A program made the position numbers and the translations under genes. 64,000 bases of DNA from positions 15,163,619-15,227,618 of the forward strand of contig JAPWDM010000012.1 in the NCBI GenBank assembly GCA_035578155.1, in the 5' to 3' direction. The number at the start of each line of letters is the position of its first letter. Within the stretch, counting starts at the first letter, position 1. Source of the DNA: Brachynemurus nebulosus. Lineage: Eukaryota; Arthropoda; Insecta; Neuroptera; Myrmeleontidae. Below the pieces are notes generated by a model. It was not told the origin of the DNA and made no database searches. It worked only from the letters and a program-made list of their open reading frames with translations. This document shows, piece after piece, positions 12,426-23,803 of this stretch.

Positions 12426-13100
12426 TTAAACAATGAATTTTTAACAACTATAAAATCACCAGCATACCATACCATATCAGTTTCCACATTTCTAATTGTA
12501 AAAACGACAGACTTCCATTTATAGTTTCTTCCCTTGTTTCAACCCCCTAAGGGATGAATTTTTAAAAGCACTGAAACTTTTGTGTTGAAAACAGTAGCCT
12601 AACACCAATTCCCATACATTTTTCTAACTCAAAAAATTATAGATTTCTATGAAAATTTTCATCCCCTATTTAACCCCTTTAGGGGGTGAATTTCCAAAAA
12701 TTCCGTCTTAGTGCTCACCTACGTTATATAAGGAATTCCTGTGCAAAATTTCACGTTTCTATGTGACAGACTTCCATTTAAAGTTTCTTCCCCTGTTTCA
12801 AACCCCTAAGCCCTGTGGGATGGATTTTTAAAAGCACTGGAACTTCTGTGTTCAAACCAGTAAACTAAAACCAATTTCCATATTTCTAACTCAAAAAATT
12901 ACAGATTTCTATGAAAATTTTCATCCCCTATTTTACTCCCTTAGGATGTGAATTTCCAAAAATCCTTCCGTAGTGCTCACCTACGTTATATAAGAAACGC
13001 CTGTTCAAAATTTCACGTTTCTAGGACCAGCCGTTTGGGCTGTGCGTTGATCGATCAGTCAATCAATCAGTCAGTCAGTCAGTCAGTTTTGATTTTTATA
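12426..13100. repeat. Tandem duplication of about 255 bp within a dispersed repeat
   Basis: The unit holds GACAGACTTCCATTTA, CCCCTGTTTCAAACCCCTAA, ATGAAAATTTTCATCCCCTA and CACCTACGTTATATAAG. It appears at about 12507-12764 and again at 12765-13020. A (CAGT)n tail at about 13055-13085 precedes a TTTTTATATA end. The style resembles non-autonomous Helitron or SINE tails, but the class is unproven. Confidence 0.7.
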
Positions 13101-13102
13101 TA

Positions 13103-13635
13103 GAGTAGAGCGCCAGTCTTGTCAAGAAAAGTAGTCTCCATAAGTGGCACTTGACAAAAGTGATGCTTTTTGACCGGGGACGATTCACAAATATCGTGAA
13201 ATTATGTTTTAAATTAAAATTATGTCTTTTTTTTAAATATTAATAAAAGAAAAAAAGAAGTGAAGAATTAAAAATTATTTATCGCAGAAAATATTTTTTC
13301 ATTTGTCTTTTTATTAATCTGCTTTGAAATAATTTTGTTTACATTTTACGTATGATAAAAGCCGCCACAGAACAGAATTCATATAGATAAACATTCTATG
13401 TACAATAATTAAAATCAACATTCCCACGCTTTGAGATCTGTTGTTGTTTGTCATTACTATTAGCGGTATATTTATTTGTTTCTTTTGATAAAATCATGCG
13501 TCATCGTCTATTGCTCATGGATTTAATATTTATGTACTTGACATTTTTGATGCAACTTTCCAAAAGTGATGTTGACCAATATGATACTCTCAAAAAATTT
13601 CCAAAACTGATGTTTTCATTATCGGTGCTATACTG
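13103..13635 (+). mobile_element. TA-flanked TIR element, family P3, copy 1
   Basis: Flanked by TA at 13101-13102 and 13636-13637. The left end GAGTAGAGCGCCAGTCTTGT corresponds to CAGTAGAGCACCAGTTTTGT in the inverted copy at 40309-41068. The right end complement begins CAGTATAGCACCGATAATG. A TA target and a CAG-type end suit pogo/Tc1-mariner. It contains a 64-codon frame that is also open in the other copy, but most of the differences change amino acids, which argues against a maintained protein. Confidence 0.75.
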
Positions 13636-13637
13636 TA

Positions 13638-14630
13638 TATAGATAATACGGTGTAGATTAATACGAACGGATGTATTAGAAATGGATCAACTCGGATGCT
13701 GAGGCCATGGATTGATACGCTCTATACTTCTGTTCTGATATATTTGTTTTCTGTTTTCGCAAATTGTAATGAATCGCCGCTTTCATCGCTCTATTTGGCC
13801 GTAATGAAAACATCAATAATTAAAAATTAATTGATTTATATTGAAAACCGATACAAAATTTTTTCATTTTTTTGTCAGACATTTGAATAATAAACTGAAT
13901 AGGTACTGAAAAACCTCGAGCGCACATGTGTAAATAGATACATTTTAAAAAATCTCCAAGTGCGTGTGGAACATTCATTAAGTCAGGGTTCTTCAACAAC
14001 TAGAATTTTCTAGTTTTTGTAAAATATAGGGCCATTTAGTATATACTTTTTACGGCTTATCATCATAAAATAGTGTAATTATTCAACGAGCTAGTAATGA
14101 TAGCTATTATTCACGAAGATGAAATTGCGACACGAGCCGAGCTTGCGAGGCGAGGGTCGTAATGCATCTGAGTAAGTAATAGCCATTGCAAGCGTAGAAT
14201 ACGATATTTTTTCTAGGACTTTTTTCCTTTTTGATTTAGATAAAATTGAATATAAATTTTAAATCAAATTTTTATTCTATTTCTAATTTCATTAAATGTT
14301 TGTATAATAAGTATAAAGCGATCAAAACAAAACATATACTAGTTTGTTTACTTGAACGTTACTACGCAACATATATTAAATTAAAACTTGATACATACAT
14401 TATTCACAAAACAATCGCAAACTCATTGAATAACGGTTAATACTATGATTTCATTGGTCAAAACGGTATTGAGTAATGATTATTCCTGCACACCTTTGAA
14501 TAATGCCTAACTTTGTCAACAATTAACCGATATTATATAATAAGTGTGTTCTTCAACAGGAGTAGAAAAATAAATATATTCGACAATAAATTATCATTCC
14601 AAATAGATATTTTAACTTTTACTTTTTTGG
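13638..14630. other. No gene; one CG-rich dyad
   Basis: Mostly plain AT-rich sequence. Around 14060-14200 there is a dyad-like patch (CGAGCCGAGCTTGCGAGGCG) embedded in the AT-rich surroundings, in the style of the patches at 31.9 and 37.8 kb. Confidence 0.4.
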
Positions 14631-14638
14631 GACAAAAT

Positions 14639-14864
14639 CAGGGCCGGCTCTAGGGGGGGCAGCCGGGACACGTGCCTCGGCCGACAGGTCTTGCGGGAGC
14701 TAAAAAGTGATTTAAGAGGGCGCCAAAATTAGGTATGCGACATTTATTTTTTTTTTTGCTTGTCACTTATTTTTTGAGAGGAAAAGAGATATATTTTTTT
14801 TTACAGGGGCGCGTCACGGGGGCGCACTCTGCTCCGGATGCCACTTAGGCTATGTCCGGCCCTC
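14639..14864. mobile_element. hAT MITE with 8-bp TSD GACAAAAT
   Basis: Exact GACAAAAT flanks both ends (14631-14638 and 14865-14872). The left end is CAGGGCCGGCTCTAGG and the right end complement GAGGGCCGGACATAGCC. An 8-bp duplication and a CAGGG terminus are diagnostic of hAT. At 226 bp it is a miniature. Its CACTTATTTTTTGAG segment is shared with 38294-41291, a likely longer relative. Confidence 0.88.
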
Positions 14865-15000
14865 GACAAAATCATAAAAAAGTAACACGGCATAAATACA
14901 TAAAAAAATTAGATATAATATTTAAAAAAAAAATTTCACATTTTTAAAATATTCTTTTAATAGATACTTTTAAATTCAATAATGAATTGCTACATTTAAC

Positions 15001-15690
15001 GGTTTTTTTAAAAGCTTTTATTTAACTTGCTATGTTAGTATGTTGGTTTAGATCAAATCTTGGAATCAAAATTCAGGCATGTTCTAATTGAGCTAGAGGT
15101 TTCAAATTTTGCATACGTGTCTAACCTTGATGACAATGCAATATTGTATAATTAGTTTTGTCCTAAATCGCCCCAAAACCAAAATTGTTGATTTTTAGTC
15201 CAGTGCAACTTTTTTACATTTCGGATTGTCAAATATTGTCCATTGATTTTACATTGCAAATATAGGTAAAAAAATTACTTCTTTAATTCTTTTTTTAAAT
15301 TAATTGTCATCAGACTAAAAAGTAGAAAATAAATTATAGTAAAAAAAATATTTTTTAAGAAAAAGCTTTTATTTAAAAATGAGCTAAAAAAAATAAAATA
15401 ATTTTTGAGTAAAGTTTGAAGCAATATGCAACATAATTTATAAAAGCTTGAGGCGTTTAATTAAGTTTGGTAACTACTGGAAAGTAAAATAGCTACACTT
15501 ATACGTATATCCAAAATATCCAAAACAGAAATAACTAATGATAACGCCTCAAGCTTTTATAAATTGTGTTGCATATTACTTCAAACTTCACTCAAAAATT
15601 ATTTTATTTTTTTTAGTTCATTTAAAAAAAAAAGCTTTTTCTTAAAAAACATTTTTTTTACTATAATTTTTTTTAAATTATTTTAATTTT
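15001..15690. repeat. Old dispersed repeat, copy B, carrying a foldback
   Basis: Matches 331-1343. At 15121 it shows the uninterrupted target of the Harbinger MITE. The distal part is an inverted repeat: arms at about 15335-15457 and 15539-15664 pair over about 120 bp, with the junctions GCTTGAGGCGTT and AACGCCTCAAGC. The intervening loop is about 80 bp. Copy A has only the right arm. Confidence 0.75.
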
Positions 15691-15779
15691 GAAAATTTTT
15701 TAATACGTATACTAAAGAGTACTAATGAGGAATCATGATATCATGACTATGTAGCTGTATATATATATATGTGTGTGTG

Positions 15780-15965
15780 TGTACACTATTCGCTGTTCTG
15801 CCGAATAGTCTTCCAGTGTTCGATATTCGGCCGAATAGGCCGAATACTGAAGTGATGCCAAAAGTCGTCAATAGGCTGAAGAATAGAGGAATTAATGAGG
15901 GTGTGACAGATAGACAGACGAAATTATAAGGGTTCCGAGATTTCTTTTTTTCGGAACCCTAAAAA
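15780..15965. repeat. Repeat with hairpin tail AGGGTTCCGA/TCGGAACCCT
   Basis: Contains repeated TTCGGCCGAATAGGCCGAAT and ATTCGCTGTTCTGCCGAATA motifs, a GACAGATAGACAGACG stretch and a perfect 10-bp inverted repeat at 15929-15938 and 15951-15960. Tails of the form 'GGTTCCG...CGGAACCCTAAAAA' recur in insect repeats; that comparison is from memory, and the class is not assigned. Confidence 0.5.
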
Positions 15966-16582
15966 GTATTAATAATATTTTATAGGTATTATACAGACAG
16001 CTTTATTATATGTAATCCTTTGTTCCATTGTCTTGTATAGTTTCACGCGTGAATTACGTATGGTAACGGTGTTTGCGGGGATACTGGCTGCAAGAGGATG
16101 AGAGGAGACAACAGAAGAGCTATACACAAAACAGAAAAATGATGATAAATGATAATAATAACGTAATAAATCTGTTTCTACTTACATACAGCAAGAGTGG
16201 CAAGATATAGGAGGCGCTGCATGACATCATACCACCACCACCAACGAACGCACGGCACGTTGGGATGAGTTTGGCTGTGTTCAAACGTCAATTTGAGGTT
16301 ATGTTCAAAATATTATTATGAAGAATAAGTATGTGTAGGAAACAATCAGATAAGGCTATAAATTTTTCTCTCTGTATGAACAGAATTTGTGACATGACTT
16401 CTGTAAATAACAAAGACATAAATTTTTTCATTAGTTCTGTTTGAATGAATTTGTCATTAGTTACACCAAGTTTGGCAAGTTTTTTTCTTTCTTTGCTCTT
16501 GTAGCCAACAACGAATCCGACCAAGAAATGTATGTATGTATATTTATCTAAATATAAATGGATATTAATGGCAAATATATGT

Positions 16583-16586
<4 letters not shown>
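15966..16586. other. No gene seen
   Basis: Contains a less AT-rich stretch near 16030-16270 with (ACC)n-like CACCACCACC. No coding or RNA motif was recognised. Confidence 0.35.

Positions 16587-16649
<63 letters not shown>
16587..16649. repeat. (TA)n microsatellite
   Basis: Uninterrupted TA dinucleotides. Confidence 0.96.
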
Positions 16650-16651
<2 letters not shown>

Positions 16652-17739
16652 AGGAAAATATTTTAAATAAATCTTAATTTTACAAAGTTCTAGGATAAAA
16701 AATTGATTTTTTTGTTCTATACTGATTGTTTCTAGTGGCGTGCGGACCATGGAAGCAAGGGAAATGTTGTTTCCCTTAATGAATTCACATCTCTTTTAAA
16801 AGGCATACTCATATTACCACATTTTATTTAAGTATTTGACAAAAATAAACAAATAATTACGTAATCCAGTTTATATGCAGTTCCTTACGATGTTCTTACC
16901 TCTTTTATAATCTCTGTTACATAAAACTTGACATAACCACAAAATAATACTGTTTGTACGTACGTAATGTATGTATGTATTATGGAAGTATTATACTGGA
17001 AGCCACGTTGCTTTTTTTTTTTTATTCTAGAGAAAATTTTTTTATTTCAACATTAAAAAATACACGGTTTTAGCTTTAAAGTTATCTTCTTAAAATCATT
17101 GTGGGATTATTTTTGACGTATGACGTTCTTTTATGGTACAAAAAGGAAAAAGCATATAAATAACAAAATACTGTAGGAGTACTGGAATGAATTTTTCTTT
17201 GAAAAACGACAAATTTTTAAAACTTTTACGTTTGTTTACTATAAATAAATTTTGATCCCATAAACCATCGTTTCTCTACCTTTTTACAATCGTGGCCCAG
17301 TAAATCATCCGAAACTTTTGTGTAGAACGGTCACATATGGAATCACATACGACGATTATCAGTTTTCAAAATTCCGACTACTTGACTGACTAAATGGCCG
17401 ATTGCACCAACATTATTAATCGGCCGTTAAGATGTTTATCCATGATTAACTTTAACTGTAGTTAAAATCTCTGATTATCTGTTGCACCAAGGGTAATATT
17501 TGTTAACTAATTATTAAATCGTCGGTTAAGTTAATGGATGGATATTGGGCAATTAAATATTTAATCAGCGTTTAGTGTATATTTTGATGCTAGTTTCCAT
17601 AGTATCGCTAAGATTTACATTTATTTTCTACTAATGAAATATACTTTTAAATTGGGGTTTTGATGACACAAGTTATAATTGTTTAAGGATATTTTGGAGT
17701 AATGGTCATCCAGGAAAAACAAAAATGTGTTTTTTTCCT
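16650..17739. other. Unassigned; possible small MITE
   Basis: GATTGCACCAA and TGTTGCACCAA flank a short stretch at about 17400-17490 with internal dyads (TTAATCGGCCGTTAA), which could be a minor element. A GTGGCGTGCGGACCATGG motif at about 16736 looks like a hAT-style end without a partner. No gene was seen. Confidence 0.35.
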
Positions 17740-17782
17740 AAAGGCTACCGGTTTTGACATTTATAGTCTTCTTCAGGCCTCT
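17740..17782 (-). ncRNA. Hammerhead-like motif 2, core G mutated
   Basis: On the minus strand: AGAGGC (stem I), CTGAAGA, an extra A, GAC and GTC (stem II) around a 7-nt loop, then AAAAC where GAAAC is expected. After that come C-C-G-G-T completing the self-complementary ACCGGT (stem III), A, and GCCTTT, which pairs with AGAGGC. The layout matches motif 1 with compensating stem differences. The G-to-A change at the conserved G12 position should abolish cleavage. Confidence 0.55.
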
Positions 17783-17986
17783 GGGGAAAAGTTTATTAAT
17801 GTACATAGATAAAATGCAAAAATATAAAAACATAAAAATCATTACTACTTCCATAATTGTATTTGTATGTCAAACTGAAATTAAAAATAAAAAATAACAA
17901 CACTGATTTACAATTAAAAAGTTTAAAAAGCAGTTGAAAGCAACATTTTAAGTTTAAAATGATTAGAGATATGAAAAGCATTATTT

Positions 17987-18170
17987 AAAAATTTTTAATA
18001 ATTTGAAAAATATACAATCAAACTGTGCATCACGAAAAACGAATAAGGTTAGTCTGAAAGTTTTGTTGTTAATTCTAATGTTAATTCACAAAACTTTTAT
18101 ACTAACCTTATTCGTTTTTCGTGATGCACAGTTTGATTGTATATTTTTTCAAATTCTTAAAAATTTTTAA
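17987..18170. repeat. Long hairpin, arms about 80 bp
   Basis: TATACAATCAAACTGTGCAT and the CACGAAAAACGAATAAGGTT segment recur as their complement at 18103-18150. The loop is about 20-30 nt. No terminal duplication was identified. Confidence 0.85.
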
Positions 18171-18190
18171 AATTTTAATTAATGAATATG

Positions 18191-18437
18191 GTTTATTGAC
18201 AAATATCGTTTTATTAAACGTTTAAAAATGAAACAATTTTCTTACATTTTAAGGTTATTTTGTTACAGATTCAGTTAAAAAAAAATCATGTAAGCTTACG
18301 AGATTGTATATTACATAATACAATCTCAAGTTAGCTTACATGATTTTTTGTAACTGAATCTGTAACAAAATAACCTTAAAATGTAAGAGAATTGTTTCAT
18401 TTTTAAACGTTTAATAAAAGTATAGCCGTCAATAACT
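18191..18437. repeat. Second long hairpin, arms about 115 bp
   Basis: The arm segments AAAATGAAACAATTTTCTTA, AGGTTATTTTGTTACAGATT and ATCATGTAAGCTTAC are mirrored after a loop of about 10 nt at 18318. Outside, GTTTATTGAC faces GTCAATAAC. It directly follows the 17987 hairpin. Confidence 0.85.
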
Positions 18438-18714
18438 GAAAAAACTTATAATTTTTCGGTTTTGTTTAATAATAAGAACTGCTCTCATCTTTTTTATTAT
18501 ATATATTTTGGTAGATATAAATTCTAATGTAAATTAGGTACTTATAGCATTCTTTTGCTCTACACAAATATTGTGTTACTTCCTTGTTATTGGAAACAGG
18601 TTAACATTTCTATTCTGTTAAATCGAAATTTGTGTTAATATTTTCATTTAACACAAACACGAAATGTTACACTGGTTTTTTTTTTTTTACGCAGAACACA
18701 AATTTTTCTACTGT
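18438..18714. other. No gene seen
   Basis: AT-rich spacer between the hairpins and the 200-bp repeat family. Confidence 0.35.
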
Positions 18715-18930
18715 GTAGGTCGTGTAATATGAAATATCGTTTTCCTACCACTTGGTCAACCATGTAATTCAGATAAATATTGGCACTTTCTTAAATATTG
18801 CAGAAACATTTGAAAGCAATTCTTTAATTTTAAATAGATTTCTTATAGCTTGGAATCATTTCCACCCTTATTTGCAATTACATTGATCATGTAATATAAA
18901 ATGTCGTTTTTCGACCATCTGGTCGACAAT
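18715..18930 (-). repeat. Two units of a roughly 200-bp repeat
   Basis: In reverse complement it shares GGTCGAAAAACGACATTTTA, ATATTACATGATC and the AAAGTGCCAATATTTATCTG region with the tandem units at 56601-56973. Confidence 0.7.
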
Positions 18931-19114
18931 CTGTCCAAAAAGCTAGCTCCGTCGTTTTTTTATGCTATCATGTGTTCTAAATAGCAAAGCTAAATCCCGA
19001 AAATTGTTCTTTTTTTTACTGCCATAAACTATTTTTGGGCATAATGTTAGCCCCATCGTTTTCTTATAACAAAACATGCTGTGGTGTATTGTGTTAGATT
19101 ATAGGTACTTTTTA

Positions 19115-19153
19115 CGGACCGGTGTGATACTTTCACGGCTCAGCACCGGTCCG
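19115..19153. repeat. Perfect GC-rich inverted repeat
   Basis: CGGACCGGTG at 19115-19124 faces CACCGGTCCG at 19144-19153, with a 19-nt loop. It stands out in AT-rich DNA; function is unknown. Confidence 0.7.
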
Positions 19154-19733
19154 CGGACGTAGCTTCGTCGTGTACTGTTTTCCTACAATATACGAAAAAG
19201 CTATATTTGTTAACTGTTTAACAGCTTGCTAAGCTGGATTCACACTTAACGAACGAATGCGAACAAACAAGTAAACGATTTGTATCGAACAAACTTAAAC
19301 GAAAAGAAATATGAAAGTAATCACGAAAGCCAACAAACATGAGCGAATAAGTTCGAACACTCATGAATGTTTTATATTTCTTGTAGGTAAACTAAAGAAA
19401 AGGATCCGTTCCTGACTTCCTGTTTGCTTGTGGCTGTTAGATTTGGATGATTAAGAATGACTTCAAGAAGCTACTACAGAAAAAGGAATAAAATGGTTCA
19501 ATGATGTAATTATTTCATTTATTACCAAATAACTATTACCCCTGGGAATTTTTCGGGGGAAAATTTGGTCAACAGAAATCGCAGCGTAACATGCAATACT
19601 TCCCGAAAATATATATTTTGTTTAAACATTTTTGGTCCGATCATTCCAATTAACTTTCCGAAATCTGATAGTGGCCATTTTGCTTGCAATAATAATGTTG
19701 TTATAATGTATTTTCATTTAAAAATTTACTGTA

Positions 19734-21028
19734 GGAGAAGTGTGCCTAATATCGCACCCATTTTGAAAACTGAAATTTTCTCTGTTATTTTTACACTCTA
19801 ATTAACCCCACTTGTACTTCTGTTTAGTTCTTTTAATACTCTTGAAGTACTAAATAAGTTGGGAATTTGATTAAACATGTATATAGTATATCCTTTGTAA
19901 TTAATGAAAAAAACTGGTTTTGACCGCTTCTTGAAATGTCGTCTCAATATCGTCTACCAATAGTGGTCAAAATATCGCCCTATACGATATTAGGCCATTA
20001 TTTCTGTCACAATGTTAGACATGGTTTATGAATAAAGAACAAAGTTTCATAGAATTACATTAATATATGTTTAATCATAAGTAAATTAAACTTAAAATTT
20101 TGTAGCTTTACTTATATTACGTTCTTAATTAATAAATGTTTTGTAATCTTCCGTTTCCGAACATTCTTTGTGAAACCAAATGCGGCACATTGTACAAATG
20201 ATCCACTTCTCGCCCTTTTGTCTGTTAAATACGACTAACCACAGGGGACATTCACAGTCATTCTCGCTGTCGTCTTCATCAGTTGAAACTGTAAGAGACT
20301 CTACTACATCGTCGTCACTTGAACTAGATCCAAAGCAGCTAAACGCATCGAAAAGTAAAACAAAATTTGTAGAGAGTTTTATGCTCTATAACGTTTATAA
20401 AAAATACAAAAACGATTTAAGGCAAAAGAAGCGAGATATTTCCACAAAACGATCTTTGACCTGCAATATCTAAGGACGGTCACACGTGACCTCATGAGAC
20501 TTTTAAGGGAACATTTAGGATGCCAAAATAAAGAAAATCCAGCTTATTCCGTTTCATTCTGAGGTTGATCCCATTTTTGATTTAAATGACTGGGCTACCG
20601 TGTCTAATATCGTATAGTGCGATATTTTATGATTACTGTAGGTAGGCGATATTTGGCATATTGTGAGAAATAAATATGGCGGATTTTTCAGCTTGAAATA
20701 TATTATAAACTAATATTATAATTATGAAAATACAAACTTATACAATACAGAGAAGTTATTGTTGTAACTGACAAATAAATATCACTTATCTCTCATTATA
20801 CAATTAGATGCCTAAGTAACACCTCCAGAATATTTGAAATCAAAAAAATTAAAAAAAAACTTTTACAAAAAATACAAAAGTTACCAATTTGGTGCAACAC
20901 TTGGCCTCGTCTAATGGCTGCCAGAGGGCAAAGAGTTAGACTGATTGTCATCAGGATATAACACTTACGAACGGCAACATGGTGGTGTGCGATATTAGGA
21001 AGATGTACGATATTAGGTACACTTCCCC
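19734..21028. mobile_element. pogo-like TA element nested in the previous one
   Basis: Left end GGAGAAGTGTGCCTAATATC; right end complement GGGGAAGTGTACCTAATATC. TA lies on both sides (19732-19733, 21029-21030). The terminal motif CCTAATATCG recurs at about 19950-19995, 20608-20680 and 20990-21020. It contains a degenerate transposase tail on the minus strand (20125-20385). TA target, size (1.3 kb) and that tail together point to pogo/Tigger. Confidence 0.75.
20125..20385 (-). pseudogene. Transposase C-terminus with PHD-like zinc finger, pogo/jerky type
   Basis: The minus frame is open from 20385 to a stop at 20125-20127. It gives an acidic serine-rich stretch (SSSSDDDVVES, TDEDDSEND), then CECPLW, a spacer, GEKWIICTMCRIWFHKEC and SETEDYKTFIN before the stop. 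Acidic linker followed by C-P-x-C, W-I-x-C-x-x-C, W-x-H-x-x-C is the zinc finger that ends many insect pogo/Tigger-type DDE transposases. One metal ligand is lost (CPLW instead of CPLC), and stops lie just upstream in frame, so the copy is dead. The DDE core is not visible. The opposite-strand 97-codon frame (20180-20473) is a shadow. Confidence 0.65.
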
Positions 21029-21199
21029 TACTTATTTAAATTATTGTGTAGTTGGAATATAAATGAACATCAACGAATTAACGCTAATTATTCATTCGTA
21101 TTTGTTTATGTTTGTCACTACTCGTTCATGTTCGTTCACATTTGTTCGCATTCGTTTGCACTCGCATGTCTTTGTTCGCTATATGTGAACCCAGCCTTA

Positions 21200-22655
21200 A
21201 CCACATATGTATAACTCCTATACACATATGTATATGTACCTAAGGCGTATCGACAGACCGCCCCTAACGGACAAGATTTATTGTGCACTATATTGCACTT
21301 GCACAAATGATACAATTTCCGTTTTACTGTTGCTCTAGCCAGACTAACAACAATGTTGTCAATTTTAATTTCACTATGGATGTCTGGAATATGCATAGAA
21401 TATTTACGTTGTGCTTATGGTTACGTCGAAACTCGGTACCTAAGTGTGTTTGTCGGCGAATACATGTTTAATGTTTCATTATGCCAGTTATGTACATCCT
21501 CTCCGTCGATAAGACATTTAAGATAACCGGAAGTCAGTCTATTTAAAATGTAGTAAGTTATGTTCTATTTGGGAATTTAGTTATCAAATTTTATTAAAAT
21601 TCATTTTCATTCGTTTTGCTACAAAATTTAATAAAAAATCGAAACATGTAAATATAGATACTTCAAAAATATCAAACCAATTCGAACTCAAAATAAAAAA
21701 CGAAATTCAAATGCAAACATTGGTGGTAGATGTAGCTGAAATACTATGGCTACATACGTTTTAATTAGTTATAACAACATTTATGAAGTTGTTTTCATTG
21801 AATTTTTCACTCCATCTTTCACAGAAACATATACCATGTCCAGTATGTCCCATTTTTCTTTGTATTCACTAATGAGAGTTTTCTTTAGAATCAAACAAGA
21901 CAATAAAGATTAAAGACACATTAAATTCTTTCTATCTGGGGAAAAAAAATTGTGAGTGTAATAACAAAAATAAAAAAAAAAACCTCCACGATTTTTACGC
22001 CAGTATTTCATGGTTTTTCGTGCATCTGGTCTAACACATCTAGAGATTCTCAGAGTAAAATTAGAGGGCTGAAATTTTGTACATGTACTGAGTTAGTATC
22101 CAGCATGTGCCATTTAGGGATTCTATATTACCTTGCCCGCCATTTCTCCACCATAATAGGCATAGTAAATTTAAAATAAACTTATTTCGTTTTTCCGTTT
22201 AGTTTTCTTTCTTTTTTTTTTTTAATTTTGTTAAATTTTACAATAACTTACTGGTGCTTTTAACATCACGGAAAGTACTGAGGCCATTATATAATAAAGA
22301 CATGGTAAAAAATCCATATAATCTATGTTATGTTAATAAAGTTAATTCCGTTATTTATTACAAAAGACAAACCGCTAATCCGAATTGGCTGAAAACTTTA
22401 TCCGGTCTTCATTTTTTGATTACGCATCTAATGAAATTAGTCCGGAGTTGATATCATCATTTGTTCTCGAGATATGCGAGACGAAAAAAAATTCACGAAC
22501 GAACGAACGAACTAACGAACGCACACACAGACATCACGCTAGAAACGATGGATTCGGATTCTAGTGACCATGAAACGTGGAGTGTCAAAATTATCGATTC
22601 GTAAAATCGGACTCATTACAATAACTTCCTATGGGAAGTTAAAAATGTTAGTAAT
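21200..22655. other. No gene; possible dispersed repeat tail
   Basis: Frames are short. A (CGAA)n-like run at about 22494-22520 is followed by a CATCACGCTAGAAACGATGG segment and a TCCTATGGGAAGTTAA end. That reads like the tail of a dispersed repeat, but there is no second copy here to prove it. Confidence 0.4.
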
Positions 22656-22663
22656 GTCACTTT

Positions 22664-22878
22664 CATAGGCGGGATTTCAAGAAAAATATTGGGCCGGGAT
22701 GATTATTAGAATAGCAAACCAGTTCAGGTCAACAAATGCCTGACTTCATTCCTACATCCTCACCTCTTTTATTCTGCCATATCATTTTAATAAATCTTGC
22801 TCAAGCTTTTAATTTTTTATTCTCACGAATATTGGGGGGAGCCAGTCGCCCCCTTTACCTCCCTAAATCCCGCCTGTG
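22664..22878. mobile_element. hAT MITE with 8-bp TSD GTCACTTT
   Basis: Exact GTCACTTT at 22656-22663 and 22879-22886. Inverted ends CATAGGCGGGATTT and CACAGGCGGGATTT. Length 215 bp, non-coding. Confidence 0.88.
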
Positions 22879-22886
22879 GTCACTTT

Positions 22887-23593
22887 AATTTATAAAATAG
22901 AAATTGTGGGTTTTTGGAAAGAAAAAAAGATCCCAACAAAATTTTTCCAGTTCACTTTTTAAGGTCCTTTTTCGATTTAACATTTAAACAGTAAAAACCA
23001 CAATCACATTTAGATGTCTTAAAAAAATCGAAAATACTTAAGGGGAAAATTCGACCCCTTTAATTAGGTTCCGCTGCTCACAGCATTTTTTTCTTACATA
23101 TACCAATTTTATTGGTACCATTTTTGAACAACACAGTGTTTTCTCAATTGTATCGCAACCCAAAAATATATTTATTTTAAAATCGCAATAAATGTAAGAC
23201 TTGCTGTACACTTATGGTAATTCAAAATTGATAAAATATATACTCACATATTATATGCAGGTCAATATCTCAAATGTAAATTTTCTGCTTTGATACATCA
23301 AGTATATCTATCTATACGTATATTTCCATTTTGCACCAAAAAGAGTTCTGCATAAATGTAATACTACTGCATTCTGTATTAATTTATATCATATTTTTTT
23401 AATTACATAATGTATAAATAGTGTTATATTTAATTGCTATTGGCATTAATAATACTAGCTGACAAACATAAATATTTCTATTTCATCATTTATTTGATTA
23501 TTGAAGCCTTCTGTTGTATTCAACACCAAAATAATTGTACCTCTGGAAATCAGATACTCTATGACCAACAGGAGTAATACATATACAGACATA
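22887..23593. other. No gene seen
   Basis: AT-rich. TTAAGGGGAAAATTCG at 23038 resembles the TTAA element ends, but I could not pair it convincingly. Confidence 0.35.
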
Positions 23594-23595
23594 TA

Positions 23596-23734
23596 CAGGG
23601 TATAAAACAAATAACTCTCTCCTTTTGTGGGGTGACTCATAGCACCCTATAGACACTAAAACCGCAGGAATTTTTTCGGAATTAACAGTCCCGTCACCCC
23701 TCAAAAGCATAAGAGTTATTTCCCTTTCACCCTG
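23596..23734. mobile_element. 139-bp mariner-like MITE
   Basis: TA flanks on both sides. Ends CAGGGTATAAAACAAATAAC and the complement CAGGGTGAAAGGGAAATAAC. CAGGGTG after TA is a common mariner-style terminus. Non-coding. Confidence 0.75.
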
Positions 23735-23740
23735 TATATA

Positions 23741-23741
23741 T

Positions 23742-23802
<61 letters not shown>

Positions 23803-23803
23803 T
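23741..23803. repeat. Compound (TA)n(GATA)n microsatellite
   Basis: A TA run passes directly into about seven GATA repeats. Confidence 0.95.

Larger units (their letters stand above)
19232..21197. mobile_element. TIR element with CGAACGAA subterminal repeats, copy 1
   Basis: Left end AGCTGGATTCACACTTAACG; right end complement AGGCTGGGTTCACATATAGC. Both lead into many short CGAACAAA/GCGAACGAAT repeats. TA flanks both sides (19230-19231, 21198-21199). The second copy at 25208-26132 has the same structure. Dense subterminal repeats are typical transposase-binding arrays. A second element, 19734-21028, has inserted inside it. Confidence 0.75.

Noticed and set aside
13448..13642. 64-codon frame also present at 40260-40496 in the other element copy
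   Set aside because: Most differences between the two copies change the amino acid, which is what unconstrained DNA does. It is a by-product of the repeat.
16735..16760. hAT-like end GTGGCGTGCGGACC
   Set aside because: No inverted partner or 8-bp duplication was found within the window.
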